Assembly (NCBI GenBank): GCA_905250125.1
Contig: CAJNOL010000268.1
Location: 76,000 to 139,999 of the forward strand
Reading direction: 5' to 3'
Length of the DNA: 64,000 bases
Source of the DNA: Rotaria sordida
Lineage: Eukaryota > Rotifera > Eurotatoria > Philodinida > Philodinidae
Shown here: positions 12,148 to 23,757 of the stretch, one piece after another
Position numbering within the stretch: the stretch's first letter is position 1
How the letters are laid out: each line of letters starts with the position of its first letter
Notes under the pieces: generated by a model
What the model was told of the DNA's origin: nothing
Database searches by the model: none
What the model saw: the letters and a program-made list of their open reading frames with translations, nothing else
Translations under genes and position numbers: made by a program

Positions 12148-14078
12148 TACTGATTAAAAATATAAGACCAACGTATTTTTTTTTCTACGATATCAAATAT
12201 TTCAACTCAAAGCCAAATAATGATTTGAATAGCCGACGAAATTTTCTATCAAATATATTCCATATTGAAATTTTATAGATGAACTATGAGAGGAAGGTTT
12301 CTGAAAAATTAAATACAGTCATTCACAGAAGACTGTGTGACAATTAGTTCTCAATATAACCATCTTTAAGAGCACAAAATCTTTAATAAAATGAGGGCTT
12401 GACATATTTCCCATGATCTTCCCTTAAAAAGTTATGAGCATCACAAAAAATGAAATTTGTCATAGTATTGCTAAAACAACACTTTTTTTGTAATGCTTAT
12501 AATTTTTTAAGGGAACATTGTACAAAATGTAGCAAGCTATTATTTTATTCGCGATTTCATGCTATTTAAGAAGGTATCCGTGAAAATACCGAGGATCACC
12601 TCAGTATACGAGGCATTGGTCAAGATTTTAAATTTTTGATTTTTTATGTGCGCTCGAAATGGCATCATTTGAAACTAACAAACTCAAATTTTTAACATAT
12701 TTCAATGTACTATGATAAAGTTAGTCAATACCAACTTTTGAGCACTATCAAGAAAATAATCAAAATTCGTATCATAAATGTTTATTACGATTGTACTATA
12801 ACAAATCAGAAAATTTTTCGTGCAATATACTCAAAGATTGAGCATCAATAGCTGAAACATTTGAGATATTTACATTCTTAGATATGGTCTATTTACTGGA
12901 GTTTTGTAGTTCAACATGAGTAAGAAAGGTCACAATTTACGATTTCATAATGGCCGTGTTTTATAGTACATATAGTGTTTGAAATCAAAAGACATCAACC
13001 TGAATTTTTTATATATTATGTAACTTTTAATTCTCAATGAAACTGTTAAAAGAAAAGTTTACCTTCGGGATGAAACGGGCTTCAAATCCTTATCCTACGT
13101 TATGATTTTTCAAAAGAAAAAAAAAACATTTTTAACGGTTTTCATCATCATGGCACAATTGTAAAGCAAAATAAATATGACATTCAGAATCAGCATCAAA
13201 ACCTACATTGAGTCAAATATATTTTATAGAATAGTTTTCCCTGAGAAAAAATAACACCTGAGGAACTACAGGGCAAAATTTTAATAAAATACAGCCGTGG
13301 GGGATTAGAGGTGACTTTGTCATATGAAAAAATTTTTTCTAAAATGTATTTGACACTGATTCCAAATGTCACATTTATTTCACTATATAATTATGTCATG
13401 ACAATGAAAACCGCTAAGAATGTTTGTTTTCTTAAAAAATCACAATGTAAGAGAGAGATGTGAAGTTTGTTTCATCTCAAAGGTAAACTTTTCTTTTGAT
13501 AATTCCATCGAGAATTGAAAGTTACATAAAATATACGAAACTCAACTTGATGTCTTTTGATTTCAAAAAATAACAGCAGATGTACTGTCAAACATAGACC
13601 ATTATAAAATCGTAAATTGTGACCTTTCTCAGTCTTGTCGGACTACAATATCCTAGTAATTTATAGCACAATTTTTAACTACTTTCTTAATAGTGCTCAA
13701 AAGTCTTTATTGACTAACTTTACTGTAGTACATTAAAATGAATTTAAAATTTGGATTTGGCGGTTTCAGATGATGGCATTTGAAATGCACATAAGAAATT
13801 AAAAATTTAAATTTTGACATGTGTTTCAGCTCCGTAGTCCCCTCATGGATGCTCTCATAAGATGGTACTCTTAAAAACTAATTTTCACACAGTCTTAACT
13901 ATCTTGTCTGGTTTTTCAGAAACATTCCAGTTCACAGTTCATCTAACGAAATTTCTGTATGCATTGTACTTGATAGACAACTTCATTGGCTATTCAAACA
14001 ATTATTTAGATTCGTGTTAAATACTTCGTATTGTAGAAAAAAATAAAAAATTCATGGATTTCATATTTTTGACCAGTA
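12148..14078. repeat. Large (~1.9 kb) palindromic foldback element
   Basis: The left arm (about 12148-13240) and the right arm (about 13320-14078) are imperfect reverse complements over most of their length. Examples are TGAATAGCCGACGAA against its inverse TTCATTGGCTATTCA, and ACTTTTCTTTTGATAATTCC on the right against the left-arm inverse near 13040-13060. The outermost bases read TA-CTGATTAAAAATAT on the left and the inverse of CTGGTCAAAAATAT-TA on the right, suggesting a TA target duplication of Tc1/mariner type. No transposase frame survives inside. The 47970-48262 repeat has an almost identical terminus. Confidence 0.8.
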
Positions 14079-14302
14079 TTATTTATTATAGATGAAAAAT
14101 GATTCAGTTTTTCGAAATAAAACGAACGAATGTATATTTATTGTAAAAGATCTGCAGAAAAATATTGTCTAAATAGTGTTGAATGCTAGATAGTAATTTA
14201 ATTTGAAAATTATTGAATAAATTCATAATCTACAAATCCTTTTATTGGATAATTTTATTTGTAATAAAAATTTGTTTTAGATCGATTAAAAAAAAAATTA
14301 AA

Positions 14303-15845
14303 ATGAACGATGATGCATTTAAATATGCTGAACGTCTTGTACCTCGTTCATATATTGATTTAGCTCGACAAGCACGTCGATCATATGAACAACAAATTCG
14401 ACAAATAATTGAGCATAGGAAATTACCCGAACAACCATTAGATGAGAATATTATTGAACAATGGTTAAATGAAATAGCACAAATGGATTCAAATAATTTT
14501 GAAGGAAATATTGGCGTAGGAGAACGTGAAGGTAATCTATTTTAAACATTAATTTTAACGAAATAATCGTGTTTTTGTTTTGTTTCAGGTCGTATCTATT
14601 CATCTCTTGTTGCACGACGTCATTATTTATTTTCACATGGTATTGGACGTTCTGGTGATATCAATGCCATTCAACCTAAAGCAGCTGGTTCATCATTACT
14701 TAATAAACTTACAAATGAACTTGTACTTGATGCTATTCATATTCTTGGTTTAAGAACAATTACTCATGCACTTGTTATTCCAATGGCAACCGGTAGGATT
14801 TTGGTGAGTGTTAATGTTCTAATTAACACAAATGTGTGTGTGTGTGTGTGTTTTCTTTTTTTTTTATATAGGTATGACAATGACATTATGTTTATTAACA
14901 TTAAAAAAACAACGACCAAATTCACGTTATGTTCTTTGGTCACGTATTGATCAAAAAAGTTGTTTTAAATCAATTTTAGCAGCTAATTTAGAACCAATTA
15001 TAATTGAACAAATTGAAAATAATAATTATTTACAAACAAATATAAATGAATTTGAAAAACAAATTAAAAAATTAAATCAAAATGAAATATGTTGTATTAT
15101 ATCAACAACAAGTTGTTTTGCACCACGTACTATTGATAATATTCAATATATAAGTAATTTATGTCAAATATATTCAATACCACATTTAATTAATAATGCA
15201 TATGGTTTACAATCAACAAAAATTATTCATGAAATTGAACAAACTAAACGTTCAAATGGTCGTATTGATTATATTGTTCAAAGTACAGATAAAAATTTTC
15301 TTGTACCTGTTGGTGGTTCAATTGTTCTTACATATGATAAAGAATTATTTGATAAACTTTCACATATTTATCCAGGTCGTGCATCAATAAATCCAACAAT
15401 TGATATATTTATTACACTTTTATCAATGGGTAAAAAAGGTTTAATTGATTTAATACAAAAACGTAAAAATTTATTTAATATTTTTTATGAAAAACTTCTT
15501 CAATGGACAAAAGATAATGATGAATGTATACTTTCATCAAAACAATTTAGTCCTATATCAATAGCTATATCACTTAAACATATATCAAATGAACATTTAA
15601 CTGAACTTGGTTCAATGTTATTTACACGACGAATATCAGGTGCACGAGTTGTTAAATTAGGAACAAAACAAACTATTGATTCATATGAATTTATAAATTA
15701 TGGTGCACATTCATCAAATATACAATATTCATATTTAACTGTTGCAGCTGCTATTGGTATTGAAGAAAATGATATTGAAATATTTATGAAAAAATTTGAT
15801 AGTATTTATCAAAAATTACGACGAAATGAAAACAGTGATGATTAA
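14303..15845 (+). CDS. SEPSECS: O-phosphoseryl-tRNA(Sec) selenium transferase
   Basis: SepSecS converts O-phosphoseryl-tRNA(Sec) to selenocysteinyl-tRNA(Sec) using selenophosphate and PLP, the last step of selenocysteine synthesis in eukaryotes. Exons 14303-14531, 14589-14792 and 14872-15845 give 1407 nt (468 residues; human is 501). Conserved blocks seen: [81 protein letters not shown] with the PLP lysine at about 285, YPGRAS and [15 protein letters not shown]. The intron-2 donor at 14793 is confirmed by the conserved MATGMTMTLC junction, even though a stronger-looking GTGAGT lies 10 bp downstream. Intron 2 carries a (GT)n run (about 14834-14850). A polyadenylation-like AATAAA occurs near 15892. 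The C-terminal tail is shorter than in vertebrates. Confidence 0.96.
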
Positions 15846-16097
15846 TAGAGAGTTTCTTTTGTTTTCTGTTTTTTATTTTGATGTTATTCTTTAATAAATC
15901 AAAAGATCCATCGTAAAGATTAAAATAAATCTGTTACAGTCATAAAATATGAAAAAGATTTTATGATATGAAATAAATAGCTGATTATGAAGTAAATCAT
16001 AAAAAACAAAAAAAAAAAAAGAAACGTTTAAAATTTGAAGATTTATGGATCAAATTAAAAATGGCTTTATATAAAGCGATCATGTGACTATCATATA

Positions 16098-16599
16098 CCA
16101 GTGGGTCAAAAATAATCAGTACAATTTTGATAACGGTAACATTTTCCATTTTTCTTGGTTTTAAAAAATTTAATTATAAAGTTATTAGATGTAGGAAAGA
16201 ACAAGTGATACGTTCGTGCTATTTCCTTTGCAATACAATTCTAGTGTATAAGCAGATGTAGTTAATCAAAAATCGTAGATCTTTATTTCGAGATATTTTT
16301 TGTTAGGGGATTGTAAATTGAAATTCTTCTTTTTCAAAATATTACTTTCATGGGTATCAATAAATGAAAATAATAGATATTTTCTATTTTAATTTGATAG
16401 CTGTAGTCAAGATGTTTAACAATCTACTTGAATAACAATATTTTATTTTGAAATAACAAACAAAAGTGCTATTTTTTTTTCAAAACTGTCATGTCACTTG
16501 TTCTTTCCTACATCTAATGACTTTATAATTAAATTTTGTGAAATCTTGAAGAACGAAAAATATTACCATTATTGAAATTGTATCAATAATTTTTGCGTC
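16098..16599. mobile_element. Tc1-type MITE/foldback element, ~0.5 kb
   Basis: The terminal inverted repeats are about 105 bp. The left end starts TA-CCAGTGGGTCAAAAATAATC and the right end ends in the inverse of GACGCAAAAATTATTGATAC-TA. Internally AGATGTAGGAAAGAACAAGT (about 16188) is inverted as ACTTGTTCTTTCCTACATCT (about 16496). The CAGTGGGTCAAAAATAATC start and flanking TA are typical of Tc1/mariner ends. No transposase is encoded, so it would be non-autonomous. Confidence 0.75.
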
Positions 16600-17464
16600 T
16601 AAAATATGCGTAAATTTCAAAGATTGACTTCGTATTCAGCATAGACTTAGTCTACAATGTTGATTTTTATAATGTCGATACTAGATGACTAGAGAACGTC
16701 GGATTAGTTTCGGATGCGACTAGGTCCGAAAATTTTGAACCTAAAAGGCTTTATTGTGTGGATAATTTTTGCCGCACATGTAAATAATATCAAATATTGT
16801 TATTTTGATTATCTTGTTCTCTTTCATGTTTATGAATACCTATGACTTTCAACAATTCATCGATTTTTCAAGTTATTCTTTATTATACATTAAAATACTT
16901 TCTAAAACATTTGCATGGAATCAATAGATAGTTGAAAGACTTTCTATTCCTATTCGATTTTGATTGAAACCCTTGCATGTAGTACAACATTAACTATTGA
17001 TCTCTCAACGTATTCTCAAATGTGGACTAATCAAAATATAATCACGAAAAAAACAGATTATCGAAAAAATCTTAATTAAATACATTCAACTGGAAAAACT
17101 AGGTTTTTAGGTACTGAAACACTCCAAAAGCCCACTGGATTTCTGAAAAAAGCTTTTGAAAGACTTAACAATCCATGTCATATGTTTATTCGCACTACCG
17201 CCGATATACCGTGGCGCTACTCATAAAAATCAGTAGTAGTAGTACTTACAACTTTCAGTTCCAGCTATAAACGATTGCAAAAAGTATTTTCTATCCAAAT
17301 TAGAATTAACCGAGCAGAAAACAGTTTCAAAATATATCTTACTGTAATAAAAAGTTTTGCAACATCATCTATAATAAAAAGTTTATCTCATAACTGGGCC
17401 CGATTTGGGCTCTTTGGCTAGTACACGCCAGAGACTGGAAATGTGAGAACAGGGCGGGGTTAAT
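16600..17464. other. Intergenic, mostly featureless
   Basis: No coding sequence is recognisable. A CCCGATTTGGGCTCT block near 17399-17413 resembles the CCGATGGGCTCTA repeat motif seen elsewhere in the window and lies close to the hAT relic. Confidence 0.35.
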
Positions 17465-17628
17465 TAATATGTCGCATATACTCAATACCATGTGACTCAG
17501 CTACTGTTGAAAGAGAATTTTCGGCAGCATGTGAAGTTGTCCACAAAAGAAGATCTAATTTAGGCCCAATAAATGTTAATAATACTTTATTTCTTCGTTC
17601 GATAGAGAATAACAAAGTAAAAGATTAA
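17465..17628 (+). pseudogene. hAT transposase C-terminal dimerisation-domain relic
   Basis: The frame starting at 17465 (after an in-frame stop at 17462) reads YSIPCDSATVEREFSAAC, then VVHKRRSNLGPINVNN, TLFLRSIENNK and a stop at 17626-17628. This is the characteristic hAT C-terminal motif, in which S-A-x-x-E-R-x-F-S-A-A-G is followed by a K/R-rich turn and V-N-x-L-x-F-L-R. No upstream BED finger or catalytic DDE region was found nearby, so this is a fragment, probably dead. Confidence 0.8.
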
Positions 17629-18432
17629 TTGATCTCAAGCTATATCGTTTTTGTGCTCCTGTGCGTATTTCTTGCAATATATACTCAAATGAATCATATG
17701 ATCAAAAGATATGAGTAACTTATAAAGATGTGATGAAGTAGCGAAGAAGAAAAAAGATAGGAGGGGACAACACGAGGCAGTGAACAAAATATTCTCTCCG
17801 TTTTGACCTCTGATACAGGTGGATCAACATCACCGAAGTCCATCGAAAAACGATTCAATCCTATCAGTTTTGATAGAGTTCAAAAAGCTTCATCCGTTTT
17901 GATACAATACTTTCGAAAAGAACCAGCAGTAGTTATTACATGGAAAGATACATTCGTTTTTATTATTATGGTCAAAATCGACTCAACTGATGATGAAGAT
18001 ATGATGATCAGTTGAAATTGATCAATACAAATTAATTTCAAATTTATATTTCCTTCAGAATATGAACAATTTACTAAGTTTGCAATATTGTTTCTATTAC
18101 AATAACATTAAAAAGTTATTGAAAGTATTCGAAAAATGAAAACATCCATTCTAAAATGTAATCATGAATATAATACAAAACATTCTCTTTCTGTTTAGTA
18201 TAATCCAGTTCGATGATCAAACATAAAAATTTGAGAAGTTTCAAGAATACATGACATGTCAATTGCTCATATTTACTAGGTTAACTTTGATTTTTATCTC
18301 ATCGTGAACAAATAAACATAGTATATATAATAAAAATTTTTGAAATTTATTTATGAATACGCATTTTTATTTCAAAGATAGTTCGAAATATAAGTGAATA
18401 GTTTTCATAATGCGTTAAATGATTATCTTTGT
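17629..18432. other. Intergenic region
   Basis: A 70-codon frame at 17803-18015 (TSDTGGSTSPKSIEK...) has no family I recognise and no support from splice signals or neighbours. Otherwise nothing is seen. The end nearest the protease gene is probably its 3'UTR. Confidence 0.3.
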
Positions 18433-19454
18433 TTATGGTGATGCTTGAACTTGTTTAGTAATCCATGACATAAAATAGATAACATCGGCATAAATATCTG
18501 GATATGGCCCTGTGAATGAACAATCCTTTGTGCCAGACATAATACCTACTTGTTCAAAATATTTTCTTCCATCAGGATGAGTTTTTTCTCGTACAAGTGG
18601 ACCACCACTATCACCAAAGCCTATTCTATCCAAAATAAATATTATAAACAATCAATCATTATCTACTTACAAACTGATTTTCCTGGATTATAAGCACACA
18701 TTTTAGAGGGTTCTCGAATAATATTCAAGAGGTAGGTTAATGATTTACATCCAGCGTTGCTGTTAGCATCAACACACTGGAGATCAACTTGTTGAAGTTC
18801 AACTGGTCGACTATTACTTGGTCGATTTGGATCACCTGTTGTTGCACCCCAGCCACTTGCTATGAAAACAAAAAGAAGAATATCATATAGAAATTACTTT
18901 TTAAAAATTAATTACAAAAAACGATAAGAGTTCTTACCAACAACAGGATGGCCAACTCCACACGCTGCAGCTTTTTCTTCAGGTAGACAGATAAGACCAA
19001 TCTGATGATTATCAACTACAAGTTCTCTGGCTAAACGAATGATAGCAACATCACTTGTAAGACGACCAGCATTATAAGATTCATGAGAAACGAATTTTTG
19101 TACTGGAATACCATTTTGTGGATTTAAAACATATGAAGTAAAATTATGAAGACCAGGAAATATACGAAGATCTTGTGCATTATAACCAGCAACACAATGA
19201 GCTGCTGTAAGTACATGTTTTGTTGTAATAAGACTAGCACCACAATAAGCTTTTGCTGTTCCATTTGGAAAGAAACCAACTAATAAAAGTTGATAAGGTC
19301 GCGAATGTGGAATAGCTGCTTCACCATTAACAATACGTGTTGTAGATTTTGGTTTAATTAATGGAATACCACAGACACCTGGCTGAGGAAGAACTTGAGT
19401 GTATCCATGTCGAGCCAAAATTGTTACAAGAATTAAGACAAAAAATGTGTGCAT
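18433..19454 (-). CDS. Secreted chymotrypsin-like serine protease (S1 family)
   Basis: Exons (minus) 18938-19454, 18671-18859 and 18433-18620 give 894 nt (297 residues). The ATG at 19454 is preferred over an in-frame ATG at 19496 because it places a clean signal peptide (MHTFFVLILVTILARHGYTQ) at the N-terminus. A short propeptide precedes the R-IVNG activation site (about residues 40-44). The triad is His86 (TAAHC), Asp135 (TSDVAIIRL) and Ser240 (GDSGGP). The intron-2 acceptor was placed at AATAG|GC because it restores the family Cys directly before FGDSGGP. The position equivalent to chymotrypsin residue 189 is Ser, predicting chymotrypsin-like rather than trypsin-like preference. An N-terminal Cys (VCGIP) may tether the propeptide by a disulfide. 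Likely digestive or extracellular. Confidence 0.93.
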
Positions 19455-19496
19455 GGCTATTGAAAAACTAAATTGAATTATAGACGTGAATAACAA

Positions 19497-20400
19497 TAGA
19501 CAAATCGTTTTATACCTTTGCTTTGATGTCGTTTTTCGGTTTTACTATTCGTTTGGATAGATATAAGCTGTTTTTATACTATAAATCTTTTCAAACGATA
19601 GATAAAACATCATAAATTATATTGTGTTTTTTTCTAAACTAATGACTGTTCGAGATAACAATAAGTACAGTCAACATGGGTAATATAAAAAAAAAACTCG
19701 TAATAAACTAATAAACTTAAAAAATTTTACAGCCAATAAATAAAATGTCATATGTTTTATCTTTGTTTTCGTGATTGAGAATATGAACTAAAAAAGATCT
19801 CGAATATTCAAACACGTCACATTATTCCTTAATAATTGAATCAAGATTTATGATTTCAATAAGAATTTAATAACAATATCTCTTAGATGTTCATTGTAAC
19901 TTGATATTGGCCATATCTTTCACCTAAAAAATCTCATGTTTCTTCAAGACAATCGAATAGGATTTTTTTAAATAGTTTTGTTACAGTCATATACATGAAA
20001 GATGCATTACTTGTTTTACTCATTGCAACAATAAAAATCTATTTAAAAAAACAAAGCTAGATTATATATGCAAGAGGTAAGCGATGATAGTGAAATGGGC
20101 AGTGACGAATAAAATTTTGGATAATCAAGCAACAAGAAAAAGAAAGGAAAACAATGTCTTCGATATTTTTCTAATTATAACTTAAATAATTATTTACCGA
20201 CACATATTATTACAGATTATAAACAACATACAAAATCTTATCTTTATTGTTTCAAATTTAGTTATATGCTAAAATTTATTTCGTATACATAATGCAGTTA
20301 ATATTATCGTCGTTTGTAAGATTGTAATATTTTAAGAAACTATAGAATTTAATGCGAGGAATTGGAGTTAACAAAATTGTTGATGTATTTTTGCTTTAGA
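19497..20400. other. Upstream/intergenic region of the protease gene
   Basis: AT-rich DNA with no coding sequence recognised. The proximal 100-150 bp presumably contains the protease promoter, but I see no firm element. Confidence 0.3.
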
Positions 20401-20404
20401 AAAG

Positions 20405-21060
20405 ACTTCTTCTAGTCAGAACTCGGATGAAAGTATTTGTACTTGGTACTGATACTTGTACTTCAAAACGAATACTTTTGTACTCATACTTAAGTGCAAA
20501 AAACAGGATTTTGTACTTTTTACTTGAGTTATAAATAAAATAAAATTCGTCAACAAGGTTGACAAACTCTGATAAAATTTTGAGAACCATCGTAATACCC
20601 TCTGATGAATAAAGCATAGCAATAAAAAGAATGTAATGACAATTTCTCCTCTGATATGGGTGTGGGTATGGATATCCGTGTGAGTGAACACAAGATCCAC
20701 GCTCATACCCACATCCACTCCCGCTAGAGCCCATTAAGTCCAAGAATCTTTAGACTCGGAACTGGGCCAGGATCCGATCGATCAACATTTTGGATTTGAA
20801 TCTGACTGATTAATCTTTTGTGAAACGAGTCCATTGCGTTCAAAAATTTCTGGATCCGCACTCGGTGGGCTCTAATTCCCATATCCACAGCCTTTTTTTA
20901 TCTCGTGCGCAAACGATCCGTGCACATTTGCTCGTACCAAAATTACAGTGCGCAACTCTTGGGGTCTTTTTTTCTCAAAGTACAAGTAAAAGTAACAAAT
21001 ATATTTTTTTTGAAGTTCAAGTATGATATCTCTACTTGCGGTACTTGTATCTTGTCCTAC
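20405..21060. repeat. Composite inverted repeat with TACTTGTACTT arms
   Basis: The left arm (about 20425-20530) is rich in GTACTTGGTACTGATACTTG-type sequence. The right arm (about 20975-21055) holds the inverse (AAAGTACAAGTAAAAGTAAC, GCGGTACTTGTATCTTGTCC). Nested inside, TAGAGCCCATTAAGTCCAAG (from 20725) is matched by GGATCCGCACTCGGTGGGCT ending CTA at 20874, so the CCGATGGGCTCTA motif family appears here as an inverted pair. A GGGTATGGATATCC tract (about 20660) and its partner also occur. It looks like a foldback transposon remnant; no transposase is seen. Confidence 0.6.
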
Positions 21061-22470
21061 CTCTGCTTCTGGTTGAATAAACTCGATCAGATGTACCATC
21101 AGTCTCAACAATATCAAGTATTTGAATTATGTATTATATGATTGTTGTGTGTGCAGTCTGATACATTTCTGTAAATGCAGAATGTATAGCTGGTTCAGAA
21201 ATGAAAACATTTTGTTCATTATTTATCTGCATATTTCATCTACTGTGATCATATAATTTGTTGTTGTTACTATCCGATATTCTGCTGAATTTAATACATT
21301 CAGATTGATTTTAAATAAGAACAAATTAAACACTCAATATAATTTATTGTTCAGTATTATATACCAATTATCAGTAAACAAATGAAATTATCAGTAAAAA
21401 CTTTATTGTTCAGTAACTATTATGTTTACTTAGTAAATTAATTTGTGCCTGTTGGTGTGAGATTGAGTGTATGGATGTGAATGTAGGTGGTGTGTGAGAT
21501 ATAAGTATACAGATGTAGGCGTCAGGATTCTTGATAATTTTTCGAAATGGAAGGGGCTAAAAATTTGATAGACAGTTTGCCGGCAACAGCTCGAAATTTT
21601 CACAGACAAGATGCAAAAAAATGAGGGCGGGCTAGCCCATCCCAACCCTTCCCACATTGAGACTTATGGTGAGTGCAGGTGTCGACATATGACAATGGGC
21701 GTGAGTACTACTGTCCAATGGCCGACACCGATATCCACAGCTTCCTTATCGGAAGCCTGTGCCAAGAATTTTGATAGGATCCTATTGAAGATGTAAGATT
21801 CTTCGTTCTGGGTTTCTAAAATTATATTCTAGTTAGAATAGCTGACAATCTAGTAATATTCATATTGAACTTTATTATGACTAATTTCATTAATCTTGCA
21901 TCACATTATCAAATACGTGTTATATTTTCTTAATATCAAAGTTTTTCAAACATTAGGAAATAGAATTATGAAAGAGCCATTGAATAACAACAATATTGTT
22001 TTTATATTTTTGACAGATACGAACTTATCTGCTATTAAAAACCTATACGGTACACTGTTCAAAATATGAAGGAGAAGTCATAATCTTTGTCTCTTGTATT
22101 ATTTGTCCTTTGATGCATAATTATTTTCAATAAAAATGAAATTTCAAAATAACTCGATTAGTTAGCGACCTCTCTCGACGAACTATATATTCTAATTACT
22201 CATTAAAAAAAACATGTCACAAATGTAAAAATACAAAATTCAAAAGCTTTTTTTTAATCAATTTTTCTGTTTAAGTACTATATATATATAATAAATGTTT
22301 ATTATTGGTTAACCATAGTTTATACAAACTGATCGATTATAATTATCCATTGATAAACATGATGATGAATGAATTAAATACGACATTTTTATTAATTTAA
22401 TATTGAGTTTCTTTTTTTAGATTGAAATATATCAAACAATAATAATAATAATAATAATAATACTAGATAA
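21061..22470. other. Intergenic region 5' of LSM8
   Basis: No gene is recognised. Around 21450-21500 there is a GT-rich tract (TGTGAGATTGAGTGTATGG). GC content rises around 21600-21760, unlike the surroundings, with the short inverted pair TCCTTATCGGAAG near 21740. A (AAT)n run at 22439-22460 lies directly before the LSM8 start codon, in the likely 5'UTR. Confidence 0.35.
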
Positions 22471-22761
22471 ATGGCACAAGTACTCGATGCTTATGTTAAT
22501 AAATCAGTGAATGTTGTTACAGCTGATGGTCGAATTATAATTGGAACATTACGTGGATTTGATCAAGCGATAAATATTATTTTAGATGATAGTCATGAAC
22601 GTGTATTTTCATCTACAGATGGTGTTGAACAAGTTCTTCTTGGTCTTTATATAATTCGAGGTGATAATGTTGCATTAATTGGTGAAATTGATGAAGAACT
22701 TGATAAAACTATTGACTTTTCTAGAATTCGAGCAGATCCATTACCAGTTGCTAAAACATAA
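22471..22761 (+). CDS. LSM8: U6 snRNA-associated Sm-like protein LSm8
   Basis: Single-exon, 96 residues, the same length as human LSM8. LSm8 distinguishes the nuclear LSm2-8 ring, which binds the 3' oligo-U of U6 snRNA and acts in splicing, from the cytoplasmic LSm1-7 ring. The Sm1 motif is visible in VNVVTADGRIIIGTLRGFDQ (residues 14-33) and Sm2 in LYIIRGDNVALIGEID (about 60-75). FSSTDGVEQVLLGLYIIRGD closely follows the vertebrate LSM8 sequence and separates it from LSM1. The start follows an AAT repeat. A candidate AATAAA signal is near 23112. Confidence 0.96.
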   Translation: MAQVLDAYVNKSVNVVTADGRIIIGTLRGFDQAINIILDDSHERVFSSTDGVEQVLLGLYIIRGDNVALIGEIDEELDKTIDFSRIRADPLPVAKT

Positions 22762-23757
22762 GTTCTGTGTTTTTTTTTGTCTATTAGTGATTTTTTTTTG
22801 TTCTTGTTATTATTATTGTCGTCAGATGATTATCTCTTTGTATGAAATTCAAATACTTTTTGTAACTATTGATTCAAAAAAAAAGCAAATCTAAGAAAAG
22901 ATTAGGCAATGTCTTATATGACTTGTCAATATAGAAAAAAAAAGATTCTCTGTCTTGTTTTCAACATATCCAAACAAATAGAAATATCTTAACTATTGAA
23001 GAATCTAATAAATCATTTTTTCTTTTTTTCTTTATTTTAAAAATTATCCAAACATTGAGTAAAAGAAAAAAATAGAATTTAAGAAATCTTGTAATTGTAA
23101 ACATTTTATGTTAATAAACGATAAAGTTCTTAATTGATTGATCAAGATTTAATGTATTATACTAAGTTGAAAAATTTGTATGGAATAAAGAAATATTGTG
23201 TAGCAATATTTGAGAATGATGATTCAAATCCTGGTTTTTTTCAAAATAATAATGAATTGATAATTTGTTTGCAAGTATAGAACTATAGTCCGAGGTATTT
23301 GATAGTTTTATCTGCTCTTGATTGCTTTTCTTATGTATCATTGAGATTTTGAGACTGAGAAAAAATTGAAATATTTTTTGTATGATTTCAGTTTATAATC
23401 CTTCAAATAGATAAATGTACAATTAATGCTTTAGTTCATAATAGTGCAAAACCAATATTTTTATAATATCATAGTATATTCTTTGAAAGGTGTGTTTTCC
23501 ATAAGTTACTCTCCTGTCTATCTATTACAAATAAGGATAAATTTTCTTGTATCACCTACCTGTATATACAAATTTATATATTGTCAATGGAAGCTTTATT
23601 TTTTTTTTAAATATTTTCAATTATATCTAATGCAACGAATTATTTCATATGTATTGATAATCATTTAAGAGAAAAGAAAAAGAAACACTACATCAAAAAA
23701 AGCGAACGCAAAGACAGAAAGATATAGTTCATTCAGAAAAGAAAAAGAAATAATTTT
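22762..23757. other. Region between LSM8 and the LURP-one-like gene (tail-to-tail)
   Basis: This contains the presumed 3'UTRs of two convergent genes, T-runs and A-runs. No other coding sequence or RNA gene is recognised. Confidence 0.35.

Noticed and set aside
14834..14850. GT dinucleotide run
   Set aside because: An ordinary microsatellite inside SEPSECS intron 2, mentioned with the gene rather than as a separate observation.
20396..21141. Several overlapping 70-115-codon frames on both strands
   Set aside because: All are translations of the inverted-repeat DNA with its TACTTGTACTT arms; none resembles a protein family.
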